A stretch of 64,000 nt of DNA from Henckelia pumila (taxonomy: Eukaryota; Streptophyta; Magnoliopsida; Lamiales; Gesneriaceae), in the NCBI RefSeq assembly GCF_033568475.1, contig NC_133121.1, positions 132,650,375-132,714,374 of the forward strand, written 5' to 3'. The position numbers were made by a program, and so were the translations under genes. The notes under the pieces were generated by a model. That model did not search any database. It saw nothing but the letters and a program-made list of their open reading frames with translations, and was not told the origin of the DNA. Below are positions 1-12,860 of this stretch, piece by piece (the first letter of the stretch is position 1; every line of letters begins with the position of its first letter).

Positions 1-827
1 CCATCCGGACCTAAACAATCATCACCATCGTGGGTCTGGGAAAGGACATGGGTTGGACCCAATTTAATCCCAAAAGGACTTTTTAGTATTAATATTTTTT
101 TAATATTATACCAAAAGAAATTATGAAACTATATAAATTGCAAAGTACAATGACATTTCGAAATTTCTTAATTCCTCTCAAGGATGTAAAAATTGAGTCT
201 TCTTAAAAAATTTAATCTGATATACTATATTATAATTATTATAAACTATAAAATACCCTGTATAGTATTAAAAATCATTAAAAAATTAACACATGCTTAG
301 GGGATATATAATTTATAATTTCCAAAAATAAAAAAATCTTTGGCACCTAACTTGTGAAACTAATTAGTGAGTAAAAGATCATCATAGCAGATAACTAAAT
401 GATAATTGACATTTAAATTGTTTCTTTAACGTTTCATCTTCGGCCATGCGTACTACAAATAGAATTATTATAAAAAATAAAATAGGGTCAAATTTTCCGA
501 GTAGGTATCTGGCTCCGGCACAGCTTGATGTTAATTAGAACTGCCAGCACATTCTAGAACCAAAGCTAAGCCAAACGAAGGATCATTTCAACTGGGATGA
601 AAGAACTCACAAGTCTTAGGGGGTGAAAATCATTTTGCATCAATCAAGTTGTTTTGTAATGTATGAAGGCCACTTTAAAATGTGACCATATTTTCAATTG
701 GACAACAGATATGGAGAAAGAAATTATGCATGTTATCAGCCGAAATGCAACTCAATTTTAGCAAGCCATGCATCATGATAATGTAGAATATCATTCTTCA
801 CCTTTCAATGGAAAGGTCAGTCCTCTT
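1..827. other. Intergenic, no gene seen
   Basis: AT-rich DNA downstream of the zinc-finger gene, with no coding exon, RNA gene or clear repeat that I can support. The 3' untranslated region of the gene ending at 828 must lie in its right part. Confidence 0.6.
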
Positions 828-3800
828 CTAACTCGGAGACGTAAAAAGTTTTCTGACAGAAGCAACTGGATCATCCACCTTCACAGGAATGACAATAGAA
901 ACAATCAGATCATATAATGATAAACCAAAAGTAAAGCGCGCTTTATGGGATAACGACATTCCTGAAAATTATGCAGTCAAAATTTTAAATATCTGAAGTT
1001 AGGATCATGTATCTTCAAGACAAAGGAATAATAAGGAAAAGAAGGGAGCGTTTTTGGGAAAAGACTATTTCACACGTCGCAACAAAGGCAATTAAAGAAG
1101 AATTCCTCAGGATAGTTTTCTCAGCATCAGTTTCCATGTTAGTTAGACACAATACCACCTCCGTGTGAAACACAACACTACAAGACTACTGTTTCAAGGG
1201 GATTAAAAAACACCTCATGTTGCAGCACCCTTTTGACTTCTTGAAGATGAAACACATCATATTTCTATTTCTTGCAATAGAAAATCAATCAAAATCATCG
1301 TCATCCAAAGCTTAGTCATGAACTAATTGGTTAATAGGTCTATCTTCTCCATCATATTCTGATAAAAATTAATCTAAATCCTAACGAACACATCAAAAGA
1401 TAGATGTTGAACAACCACAAATCATCTTAAAGGAATACTCCCTGGAATAACAACCACAAATATAGTGTTCCCCTGATAGTATATAGGGTTCGTAATTACT
1501 CTTTGAACAATAATAACAAAGACGATAAATTATCCTTTCGGTTAATATCTCCTATAAGAACTATAAACTTCTGCTTTTTAGTCAATAAACCATTTCCCTA
1601 GGTTCATTCTTTTGGCTGTCAGACCACCACCATCTTAACAAAAGTATTTTCAGCACTCACACATTGACATTCTTTTACCTCGATCACAGAAGATTCAGCA
1701 GAAAAAGGGAACTCCTTGTTCACATGAAGAGCAGATAGTGTTTGTTGCCATCCAGGGGAAAAATTAGAACTCGACACAATCCAGGGGCAAAAGTGCCTGT
1801 GCTGCTTGATTGGATCAAACTTTATTGCTTCGTCAACTGATGGCAGTTTTGGATCTGGTCCTGCATTGAAAAGATTAGAAACCTTATCATAGTGAAAACA
1901 ACGTATATAAACCTACAGCATAAAATGTAAAATATCAAAACCTCAATCCTAAATTTTAAGTTACATAGCCATAAATTTTGAGGAAAATCATGTTAATCAA
2001 AGGCTTGGTAGCATAAACAGATAAGCTTGGCAGCTCCATTAATAGAATGTAGGACAACCGCAACTCTTAAACACCGTTTGGCTCGTGGGATGTGATTATA
2101 AATTGAAAGACAGAGGTTACATAAATATGTTTTAACTCCAATAATTGTAAAACTTGAACTTAACTCAGGATTATGCAAAGATATTGAATCTCATCATTCG
2201 CACCAAATGATGTCTTACAGTATGATGTACGACTTTATTTCATCTATATCAAAAGTTTATTTCAGATAAAACACAAACACCTAAACACACACACACACAC
2301 ACACAAATCTATAAAATACAGGGCTGCAATGTAAGTCATACAAAACACAAGATTCACATTGGAAAAAGACTTAGACTAAGATATGAATTAACTTACTAAT
2401 GCTAATAGATTTGTATTTTATAAATGCCCCTGCTTGGCACTTACTCTGATAGTTATCTTCTTCATAATTTCTCGCATCAACCATATCTTCTCTATTACCC
2501 TTGCTTGCCTCACCATTTTTACTTGTGAAACTATCCTCCAGCTGTTGCCGAGAAAACTCTCCAACTGAAGAAGAAACACACTGATTTACAATTGTTCTTT
2601 CAGTTTCATTCTCCGCCATGTTCACATTTAAACTAGAATCTTCTGCCACAATTTGAAGAACTTCTGATGACTTTGTGGCAATAGCATCTGCTCCAGTGGC
2701 TCCAAGAGTTCCATCTGTAGTGGTATTTACCCTTTCAGGAGATGTACACGGGCCCTTGCCCAATTTTGACAACTCATTAACACCTAATTGATCCTTAGAT
2801 TCAGCTTGCATTGGGATTCGTGCAATCAAACTCTTTCCAATTACAGGCAAAGATATGGACGCATTGTAATTCAGCATTGCTGGTGGAGGACCACCTGCAA
2901 TTGTGACGCCTAAAGACGTGGAAGCAGTGGTAATAGCATCTGTCGTGCCTTCCCTACTTCCAGAATGAATCAAGCTGTTCGAAGAACCTTCTGCTGCACT
3001 TATTTGATCTGAAGCAGAATCACTTATGCCATTAACTTCTGTAAATCCAACTAATCTTATATACTCCACTGGACGAGGATCTTTACAGAAAGCCCATAAT
3101 CCAACACTTGCACCACATAGATTGCAATTCAAAACAACACAACTGGGATCAAATTCAGCAGAGGCCTTTGCATCCTCATTAGCACTAACCAAAGAACAGA
3201 CACTAATTTTTTGCCTTTTGCGATTACTAACCATGATAGTCGTATCACTTATGGATCGACATTCTTCATCCTTGACATCAACCATGTAAGATAACATATG
3301 AGGTTCCCAACCACATAAACTTATGAGCTTCTGCGCCTGCATATACTTCCAAAAGTTATCACTCTCCATGAAAGAATTTATACGCAAGTTCATAACATAT
3401 GATATGACTTAAATCATGGAAAGATAAATTATGCAATAACAATCTAAGCACATAGAGATAAGAATGGAGTTCAGTATCAGCGTAAAGTAACATAGCTAAA
3501 CTACCATCTGGAATTCACCTAGTGACCAACAAACCAGGATTGGTATCAATAAATGGGAGGATACAAAAATTCATAATTTTGAGGGAAATTTGATAATTAA
3601 AACCACTTTCTTTCAATATCTGCCAATGAAAAAGGGCCAAATTTTACAACGGGTTTTAAGAATTTCAAAACACATAGGCAGGATTACACCAGTTTTTGTG
3701 GAATTTTGATGCCATATTTCACCAAGTAACCTAGTAATGGTAACTTGAAATGATGAATGAAGTCTGACGAAGCAGAGAGTGAAGACATTTAAATTTTGAT

Positions 3801-6136
3801 TTTTGTAAGCAAAAAACTTTTCAAGCATAGAAATTTGGTAAAGGATTATAAATTCAATTGATTTTTTTCTTAACTTCAGAAATACTTTGACATCATATCA
3901 CCAGTTTTAGCACTTCTTGCAGCTTAGAAGCAAACCTGATAAAATGAGATGGAGGAATTTGAATTAGGTTCATCCAAAACACACTCTTTCCTGGAAGTTT
4001 CGTCAGGCACCAAATGCACTGAAGTAGAAAAATCTCTCAAAAAGTTCTCCAACATAGGGCTTCTCATGTTATCAACAGCTAAGGGAGAAATGATGGGAAG
4101 AGCTGTCAACTGTGATAGTGCATCATATCGCCTTTTGTAATCCTCTATCAAATCATCCCTTGAAACAGTTGGGAACTGAGCAAGTTCTTCAGAGCAGGCA
4201 CTGTTAATCCATGGGCATAAAAGTTTATGCCCACTTTCTAGCTTCAAGCTAAATACTATGGCTGCTTTTTCAACTGACCGCACATCAAATACCAGACAAA
4301 GGAGTCAGTGCACGGTTTTATTTTTCCACGTCCTCTTAAATAATTTTCTTCCTTGAAATAAATGGAAAAGAAAAGAGAAGGATAATATTACAGTAAAATA
4401 GCTATATGGAAGAAAAGTATGACTTGCCTTGTTGCAATGTCCAAGCTGTTGGTGTAGAAAAGAAAAGACGAGTTCCACATGATTTACAAGCAATTGTATC
4501 TATGTCAACATTAATCCAGCCTCTCCTAGCACAATTCACAGGACTGACAACCTAAAATAGTGCATCATAATCTTTTAAAATGAATTTAAATACATTATAA
4601 GAAATGTAACGAAACAGGATATGGGAAATATAATAGAAAAACATACATCACATGAAATAAGATATCACATCTTAATGATGTGAGAAGATTTTGAAATAAT
4701 AAAATTTGGATTTGAGCTCTTATCTTTATTATGGCCACATCTTTTGTACTTCACAACAAATAAGGAGATTACAATCTTCATACGCAGGAATGTGTGATTA
4801 GAAAATGACCTTGTAGCTTCTCAAATACCAAGAAAGTAACAGAGAATGTTGCCTTAGCTTGTATATGCAAAGTCATTGAATTATCATGCTGCACTTAAAT
4901 CTCTTTGTTGTGTGACATCGATTTTAAAGGTACTATTTTATGTCTAACTCATGATGAGTTACATTAATGGTCTTCTCTCAAATATGAAGCACCGTAGTCT
5001 AACAAATTACAGAAGATACTCACCCTCATTCAGCCAAACTAAACATATGCATTGGCTCGCATAACAATGATATGTTTCTAATTTTGCCATAATAAAATGT
5101 ATAGCATAAACAACTGAATGGCTTTGGGATAGATTCTAAAGAAAACTATTTAAAAAATTAGCAGGCATGTGTCAGATTTTAGGAAGACAATCAAGATTTA
5201 AATCATGTCTAGCAGTGCGCAATTTTTTCATTCAAAGAATTGCACATAGTCCAAATACAAAGCTATGGTCTATCGTGTATATTATATATAGCAGACTTAC
5301 AAAATTTTAGCTGAAACGTGGATAGATAAAAACAAATATCAGCACTCATTTCTTAACTACAGTGAGAAAACTTATAAACAAAGAAGCAGCTTGCAAGTTG
5401 AACCTGTGGCTTGGCAAACCATGTCATGGATTTGAAAGTTAACAACCTCTGAAACAAATCATCGCGGTCCCAAGGCCTGCACGGTGAAGCTTGATCTGAT
5501 CCGGCTGAAATGGAACTTTCTGACACATCAACCACTCTCCCAGCAAAACTCACACCAGCGGTTGCTGAAGCAGATGATGAGCTCCAGCGCCTCTTCCCTC
5601 GTAATGATTGAACTCCCTGTATACTGCATATATCCATAAATTTTAGCATGCCTTGAGGATTTTATTTGGACAGAACGTCGAATCCAAATGAAAAAATTAA
5701 TTAGGACGCACATGAAACAAAAATTGGTCGATAATTCTATACAAATGGGCAGGTGACTGAAATCAAAATTTTCAATTTAAGTTTTTCTCGGTTGGTCTAA
5801 ATACGAGCAACACAAGAAATGTGACCTCGCTGAATTTCCAAGTGGATTATATGCCAAAATACTTCATTTTTCAAATCGAAATCCAAAAAATGAGTCACAG
5901 CAACAAGATTATCTCAAAATGATTTCTCAATAACCTTGTTACTAAGAAAACTAATTATCGGAAAAAAATTCAAGCTGGATGTATGTATGCGCATTTCAAT
6001 TATGCTAAGCATTTACAGAAATAAATCAATAACCGGAAATTAACCTCTTCTTAGAAGCGATAAGCTTGGATTTGTGAGGAGCACCAAATAGTTTGCTCAT
6101 AATCGCTTCAAATCTCTTCTCAGTTTCTTCGCCCAT
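828..6136 (-). CDS. C3HC zinc-finger / Rsm1 domain nuclear protein (NIPA/ZC3HC1-like)
   Basis: Seven exons (6136-6045, 5623-5404, 4551-4428, 4273-3936, 3336-2445, 1860-1679, 878-828) give 632 residues with every phase matching. The N-terminal C3HC zinc finger is seen as a CARRGW...CKSCGTRL stretch followed by GHKLLCPWI. The C-terminal Rsm1-like half has CGWEPH, CNLCG...LWAF and HRHFCPWI, separated by a long low-complexity Ser/Thr/Glu linker. The protein ends in DDPVASVRKLFTSPS. The family includes animal NIPA/ZC3HC1 (nuclear basket) and Arabidopsis IAP-like/MEM1 C3HC proteins; length and exon content resemble the shorter plant type (from memory). The start MGEETEKRFEAIMSKLFG is the first ATG. 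The intron between exons 3 and 4 has a GC donor. Expected in the nucleus; the exact role here is unknown. Confidence 0.88.
2286..2305. repeat. (CA)n microsatellite
   Basis: A run of about ten CA units inside the intron between the fifth and sixth exons of the zinc-finger gene. Confidence 0.85.
4274..4427 (-). other. GC-AG intron of the zinc-finger gene
   Basis: The donor reads AAG|GCAAGT and the acceptor TCAG. Only the GC border joins the zinc-finger exon (ending TLQQ) in frame to VEKAAIVFSL. The nearby GT two bases downstream would shift the frame and meet a stop at once. AG|GCAAGT is the usual context of real GC donors. Confidence 0.8.
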
Positions 6137-7629
6137 TTTTGCCGGTCTTGGGTTTTCGACTGCTCGCCTTTGGGTTCTGTTCTGTAATCTTTTTAATTGT
6201 CGTGGAAAACATTAATGAAACTATATTTATTTTATTTTAAATGAATTAAAATTTTGTTTTTTTCTAATATTTTCATAATATTCGTAAAATAGCAAATAAA
6301 GTTAATATTATTTTGAAATAAATAAATTTATGTATTTGGAATAATAGTATATAGAACATTTAAATATTATAAAAATTCTAGTCGAACATAGTTAAACGTA
6401 AATTTATACATTTGATTTAACATAATTGATAATATTGATTTATATTAAATTCATCTGTTAAATATTTGATTAAAGAAAATCATTTTTAATTGTTGTATTT
6501 TCTTGGCTTCTAAAGATTACGACTCAATTATTTTTTTTTAAAAAAACTAAAATAGCATTCCTTGTTCATTAATCATCAATTATAACATCTTGAGATAGGA
6601 TATTACAAATCATGTTTGAAACATGATACTTAACAACAGGACTAGAACAAGACATGGGCATTCAGACATGAGTAGGAACCATCATATTCGCTCGTTTTCT
6701 AACTTGTTGAATTTTAAATGTTAGATATTCAGTAAGAGTTGTCGATAACCTATGATAATAAATCTAAAATCCGAGACATTCATGTTTTTTGTAGAGATTG
6801 GATTCACCACAATCTTCGAGTCAGTTTCAAAAATAGTGACATGGAGATTGAGAGAGGTTGTCCACCCATATGTTCCAGGAGTGCAAGTTTCTGTGTCTTT
6901 CAAAATACATACAAGTCATTCGTCACGTGTGTTTTTACATATCATAAATACTCCAGTCGAGTAACACATGATAGCCCCTAAGCTAACTGATGCAGAGTCT
7001 TTGAAAACGACTGCATCGACGTTGCATCTCATAGATGGGTCGGATGATTTTGTCTATCGGAAATCGTCAAGTTCACAATCAACGTCAATTCTTAAGCTTT
7101 AAAAAAAATAGCAAAATTAGTCATCACGGTAAATCCTTCAATATTTGAATCAAATTTATAATAATTGGAGCTAAAAAATATCGACATCCCGTTAAATCCA
7201 AATGATGTTATGTCTTATCTCACATTTTAAAAAGATCGAATTATTAATTAAAATCAAATTTTATTTTTTTTTACTTGTTACTTGTTATTGCCTATTGGAT
7301 TTTTAAATAAATTTAGCAGAGCTGGGCCGAGAAGACTGATATTCGGATTTATTGCTGGGCCAATGATGTTTGATGGCCCAACCCAGCTCATACTTTTCGA
7401 CCGTTACAAGTATCATCACAGTGGAGTTCAAAAACATCTCCTTTCCTAACCGTCAATCTCTTTCACATCTACGGTTCATAATTCGAATCCCAAAACCCCA
7501 AAGCAAATCTTGATTCTCTGTCAAGACTTCAACCCCTTCACTGATTTCCCAGCTGTGAAATTTTTCACTTTGCATCGAATTTATCTCATTTTCCGAGATA
7601 GCGTTAATCAAGAAAGCCCTCTGTGTAGG
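6137..7629. promoter_or_regulatory. Shared head-to-head intergenic region
   Basis: About 1.5 kb separates the divergent start codons of the zinc-finger gene (-) and the kinesin gene (+). It is AT-rich with no other gene. A single AACGG core of the mitosis-specific activator type lies near 7401-7405 on the minus strand, about 225 bp upstream of the kinesin ATG. It is only a partial match to the full element and may be chance. Confidence 0.5.
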
Positions 7630-10600
7630 ATGCCCGTGTCGACAAGATCACAGAATTCGGGCAGCCAATCACAGAATGATCGGAATAAAGGGAAAGAAAG
7701 CAGAGAACCCAAGAAAGAAGAAGCCCAGAAGATGGTTATAAACCCGCACCATGGCCTCAAAGAAAAGATGAAAGCGTTGACGCTTTTGTACGAGCAGCAG
7801 AAACGGGGCCGCAACGAGCCTCGTTTTTTTACGCACCCGAGTGTCGACCTCATCGGTTCTTCCAAGAGAGATGAGAAAGAGAACAAAATTGTGAAGCCCA
7901 ATTCGGGAAATGTGATGAGGGAGCACGCATTTAGTGCTCATTTACCGTTGAAGTTGCCGCCACGCTCAGCTATTGATGATTTTAAGGAGGCAAAAAGGTC
8001 GAGTGCAGTGGTGAGGAAACTCTCGATGGGGCCTAATGTGGAGTTAAGAGAAGCTAAGAAGGAAAATGCCCAAGAAATTGGGAATCTTGCTGAGAAAACG
8101 AGAGCCGGGGCGAGCCGAATTCTTGTGTTTGTGAGGTTGAGGCCTATGGCGAAGAAGGAAAAGGAAGCTGGATCAAAGTGTTGTGTGAGAATTGTGAATA
8201 AGAGAGATGTTTATTTGACGGAATTCTCGAATGAGAATGACTATCTTAGGCTAAACAGAGTCCGTGGACGACACTTCACATTTGATGCTGCCTTTCCAGA
8301 GTCTACTAACCAACAGGAAGTTTACTGTACAACGTGAGTTCTTATAAAAAAGATAATCTCTTCTATAATCCATTTCATTATCTTTTCATAAGATGCCGTG
8401 AGAAAGCAAAATTAGTTTCAAGTATCCTTGTTCGTGTTTCGAAATGAACTACAGTTAATTATCATGGTCAGAAGCTGCTTGATTTCATTTATTTTGGTGC
8501 TATTGTTTGTCAGAAACTGAATTAAATGCAGAGTAGCTGCTAATCAATTTTTTTTTCCCTAACAGGGACATAAGAGAATGGCCTTTTATGATGTTTTGTG
8601 ATATTATTGTGATTTTTTCAAGGAAATAAATGTTTCCATTTTGAGCTTAAACACGGACTTTATTAAATTCTTGATATGCATTATTAACAATCAATTTTCC
8701 TGTTCCTATTCCTCCTCTTGATATTCATTGGTTTTCTCCAATTATAAAGCACATCTGGATTCTGGTCCATCTTTGTCTTCATGAAACATGACTTTACAAG
8801 AATGGTGACTTGGAGTCCTTGTGTTTGTTTCATGAACTTGTTGGAAATTTTAGGAACATTGTTATTTGTTTTATTAGGGGAAAATAAGAAATGCATATGA
8901 TTCCAGTTAAACACGGACTTTATTTAATTATGAATTGCATCAATTTTTTTGTTCCTTTTTACTGAATGAGAATCCTACACATTTTTCTTCTAATCGCTTC
9001 CAACTCTAATCTGTCCGAAAAACTCATTTCTTCGGTCAGATGGCATGAGAATACTCCGAGGTTACTTTCACTTTTAATTGGTTATTGAGAGACTTTTGGT
9101 TAATTAGCGATCTCAGCCTCCTATGATAATCCTGGTGTACTATTGTTTGCTTATGTTATGTAAAGAATTTCCTTTAGTTGTATGACCAGAAGAACCGAAG
9201 AAATCATGCAAGTTTGAAATGCTTTTTGGTAACTACAATGTAGCTCCGATCTCCAGGGGCGTGGTGTCCTCTTCCTCATAACGGCTTCATGTTAATGGCT
9301 CTTTGATCCTAGACTTAATGTTTGCCACTCATCATTTATCTCCTAGATGGATACCTACATTGAATCAAATGATTGTTTGCTATTATAATTCCTGGTCTTG
9401 GATATTTGTTTTCATTATAGGCATTCCATGGACAAAAATGTTTTACCTTAGTATAATGTTAATTTTTCAGAACAGAAGAACTCGTTGAAGCTGTTTTGCA
9501 GGGAAGAAACGGCTCGGTCTTCTGTTATGGTGCCACAGGAGCAGGAAAGACTTATACAATGCTTGGTACGGTTGAGAATCCAGGGGTGATGGTTTTAGCT
9601 ATTAAGGATCTCTTCAACAAAATAAGACAAAGGAGTTTTGATGGGAATCATGAAGTCAATCTATCTTACCTCGAGGTCTATAATGAAACTGTAAGGGATT
9701 TACTGTCCCCCGGAAGGCCTCTAGTTCTCAGAGAAGATAAGCAGGTACGATTTTTGAAAATATGAAAAATTACTTCTTTATACTTGCCATGATAGTTAAT
9801 TCCTTCCCATATTCATATTCTGGCTCCAATGGACTCTCTGCTTCTAGATATTGGTCATTGTTTACAAACAATGGAAAGTGTATCCGGAACAGGATTCTGG
9901 TTACAGGTGGGAAATGGGAATCAGTTATAAAAGTATAGTGGCCAAAAATACATCATTATCCTTAAATGTATGTAAAAATCATATTACTATCAAATTTCCT
10001 TATTGACCAACTATAGTGCAAAATTTTTCAGGGTATTGTGGCAGCAGGTCTTACTCAATACAGGGCATTTTCCACTGATGAAGTAATCATGTTCTCATTT
10101 CACTTGATTCGTTATCAACTAAAGGCTTCTGTTCACCAAAAAAATCATGGAATTCGTATTGAACTTTTTATTTCCTAAAAAAAATAACAAATACAGGTAA
10201 TGGCATTACTTCAGCAAGGGAATTTAAATCGTACAACAGAACCAACTCGTGCAAATGAAACTTCTTCCAGATCACATGCAATTCTGCAGGTGATTCTGAT
10301 CCTTACCTTTTGCAGAGTTTGATAATAAAAATTGCTTATTAATATTGCTTTTATATGCTATACAACTTCAGGTCATTGTTGAATATCGAACAAAAGATGC
10401 TCTAAACAATGTTGTCAACCGAATAGGAAAGCTTTCACTTATTGATCTAGCAGGTTCAGAGAGAGCTCTTGCTACTGATCAGAGAACTCTTAGATCTCTC
10501 GAGGGTGCCAATATTAATAAATCACTTCTTGCCTTAAGCAGTTGCATTAATGCTCTGGTCGAGGGTAAAAAACACATCCCATATCGTAATTCGAAGCTCA

Positions 10601-11927
10601 CTCAACTGTTGAAGGACTCCCTGGGTGGATCTTGTAATACAGTGATGATTGCAAATATTGGTCCAAGTAGCTTTTCATTTGGGGAAACACAAAACACACT
10701 TCACTGGGCGGATCGAGCCAAAGAGATCCGTTTAAAGGTCAGCATACAACATTAAGCTTCTCGCATGTGCTTTACAAATCCCCCCTCCCCCTATTAAAAT
10801 AAAAAGGAAAAAGAAAAAAGACAAGAAGGAAAATAATATACTCTCTTCAAATTCATAAACTGTGTTTGCATTATTATAAATTTATATGTGAGCTTGTGAT
10901 TCCTATTTTTCTTCTCCTCCGATTCTTTCATTTTTGTCCCTTTTCCTTCTGTCTTGATTCTTCATCAATTTAATGTCTACACGAATTTCTCCAGCCACAA
11001 CACCTAGCACCAAGTAAAGCCACTTTTCAAAACACTTACAATAGCTAATTTGTTATTTGGTTGCAGGCATCTGAAGTAAATGAGGACATGCAAATACCAG
11101 ATTTCGAAACAGATCAAGCCAAGTTGTTACTTGAGTTACAGAAAGAAAACAGAGAATTGCGACTGGAGTTGGCTCGTCAACAACAAAAGTTGCTAACTAT
11201 CCAAGCACAAAACTTGGCCTTAAATTCCTCACCCACCCCTTCCACGGTCTCTTCTCTCATATCCCCGGTTCCATCCTCGTGTCAGCCAAACGAAAAACGA
11301 AAACCAAGATCATTTTTCTTGGAAAGAAACTGCTTCACACCTGAATCAAAGAAAAAGGTCGGGACTGAATCTGTCAGAGACCTTTCAAAAACTGTTAAGG
11401 CGTTGGAGGCAGAAATAGAGAGGATGAAGAAGGATCATGCATTGCAAATAAAACAGAAGGATGGTTATATTAACGAGCTTTCACAAAAGGTTGAAGCACT
11501 AAGCCGAGTAGGTGGTGGCGAAGGGGTGGCAAGGGTCATCACCCGATCAAGATTGAACCCGAAGGAACCAAATAAGGGCGACTCTAAATGCCCTTCTCAT
11601 CGCTTCCTGTCTCCTGCGCCGACTGCTAAAAAACGAACCTTTTGGGACATAACTGCAGCTAATAGCCCTTCTGTCGCTACATTAACTGGACGAAAGACTC
11701 GAAGCCATTATGTTGCTGGTGTTGCACCCCCTTCTATGCTTCTACAGGTACTCCATGATCAAGAATTTCATTCCTCAAGTCATTGCTCTTTTTTTTCATC
11801 CTCAAATCTTGAATAGATTTTTAAGTGTTAAACTATGTCTTTCGTTTTTTTCTGGTTCCTCATGTGATCCATGACAACTTTTTAGCCTGGTTTTTCTCGC
11901 CAAATGACCGAAACATTGAAGCGTTAA
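7630..11927 (+). CDS. KIN8A: Kinesin-8 motor protein (KIN-8A type)
   Basis: Seven exons (7630-8333, 9471-9744, 10032-10082, 10197-10289, 10372-10737, 11067-11747, 11886-11927) give 736 residues with consistent phases. A basic, low-complexity N-terminal extension of about 160 residues starts MPVSTRSQ. The motor domain (about 163-500) follows: [11 protein letters not shown]-loop GATGAGKT at 255-262, switch I NETSSRSH, switch [10 protein letters not shown], then [16 protein letters not shown] and [11 protein letters not shown] short coiled-coil segment ([19 protein letters not shown]) and a basic Ser/Pro-rich tail end in [13 protein letters not shown]. Kinesin-8 proteins are plus-end motors acting on spindle or cytoplasmic microtubules; the motor sequence looks like plant KIN-8A. 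An in-frame ATG at 7510 would add 40 residues without family support, so 7630 was chosen. The last exon and 3' region are duplicated at about 14590-15060. Confidence 0.92.
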
Positions 11928-12399
11928 AGACAGACTACATCAGACAACAGACAACGGGGTTTGCTGCATTGGGTGGCACATTCTTTGCTTGCACCGTGAC
12001 AAAGTATTCGCCGAGTGGGACATTTCAGATGTTATATATGTCATGTAGAGGCTAAATGATGCTAAAGACATCATTTGAATTATTTTATTCTGTTCTAAAT
12101 GATCCTTTTTATCCTTGGTTTGTTTTGTTTTGATGTTTTTTTATATAGCAAATTGTTTTATGGTGTTCCTGAAATTTGTTGCAATTAAGCTTTACCGGCC
12201 CGCTGCATAATGCCCTAATCCTGTATCAAGATTCAAGCCCATCGAATTTTTTAGTACTTGTAAAAAAGAAAAGTTAGAAAGGGAAAAAAAATAAAAACTT
12301 ATTTTCTAGTTAAGAAGTCTCTTATTGTTTATTACGTAAAGTACATGAGACAGTACTTTATACACCCCATCAAGGTTTACTAAAATCATTCAGAATTAT
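11928..12399 (+). other. Kinesin 3' region and short spacer
   Basis: This holds the 3' untranslated region of the kinesin gene (its text is repeated at about 14707-15060) and an AT-rich spacer up to the MITE. No other feature was seen. Confidence 0.55.
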
Positions 12400-12571
12400 G
12401 AGTAACACTCCTGTGCAACGGTCTCATTCGTGAGACGGGTCAACCCTATCCATATTTATAATAATAAGTAATACTTTTGACATAAAATGTAATACTTTTT
12501 AATGGATAACCCATATAAGAGACCCGTCACACGAATATGACCCATGCAACGGTTGCATACAAGTGTTTGCC
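12400..12571. mobile_element. MITE, Mutator-like, 172 bp
   Basis: The insertion is flanked by a perfect 9-bp target duplication CAGAATTAT (12391-12399 and 12572-12580). Its ends are imperfect inverted repeats (GAGTAACACTCCTGTGCAAC against GGCAAACACTTGTATGCAAC), with inner mirrored blocks around GACGGGTC and TTATCCAT. A 9-bp duplication points to MULE-type transposition. The equivalent site in duplication copy 2 (near 15180-15200) lacks the insert, so it arrived after the duplication. The GTGAGACGG-like text resembles a MITE common in many dicots. Confidence 0.85.
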
Positions 12572-12699
12572 CAGAATTATATTCATACTTTCTAATTATT
12601 AACACAAAATACCTAAAAATACAAAGTGCAAGATAGTAATTGTTGTCAGATTATTAGAAACATATAAAAATCGCCAGATAGTAATGTTTGTCAGAAATA

Positions 12700-12712
12700 T
12701 TAAACTGATATG
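12700..12712 (-). terminator. snRNA 3'-end box of U5 copy 1
   Basis: Minus-strand CATATCAGTTTAA fits the plant snRNA 3'-end signal CA(N)3-10AGTNNAA, just downstream of the terminal stem-loop of the U5 gene. Confidence 0.75.
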
Positions 12713-12713
12713 T

Positions 12714-12839
12714 TAGGGTCTTCTAAAAAAAGAACCCTTCCAAAAAATAATGTATGCTGCTTGAATTGCAACGAACACACGGTATTCTTTAGTAAAAGGC
12801 GAAAGAATAGTTCGCTTTGTGTTCATTGCGCAGCTGCAT
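12714..12839 (-). ncRNA. U5: U5 spliceosomal snRNA, copy 1
   Basis: Read on the minus strand, this contains the near-invariant U5 loop 1, GCCTTTTACTA, at 12800-12790 inside a CGAACTATTCTTTCGCC...AAAGAATACCG hairpin. An outer stem pairs GCAATGAACAC with GTGTTCGTTGC. The Sm-binding site ATTTTTTGG (12748-12740) and a short terminal stem-loop (AGGGTTCT...AGAAGACCCT) follow. U5 aligns the two exons during both steps of splicing. The length of about 126 nt fits plant U5. A TATA-like ATAAATAA lies about 30 bp upstream and an upstream sequence element further on. Ends are estimated from promoter spacing and folding and may be off by a few bases. Confidence 0.9.
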
Positions 12840-12860
12840 AGCATTTCATGTTGCTTCAGT

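Noticed and set aside
3026-3289. Plus-strand ORF of 87 residues
   Set aside because: Antisense shadow of the large fifth exon of the zinc-finger gene.
7380-7500. Several AACGG/ACGG motifs as mitosis-specific activator sites
   Set aside because: Only one true AACGG core is present and its flanks fit poorly; the others are ACGG with wrong context.
7510-7629. In-frame upstream ATG that would extend the kinesin N-terminus by 40 residues
   Set aside because: The added residues are hydrophobic leader-like translation of the untranslated region; the remembered KIN-8A start MPVSTRS sits at 7630.
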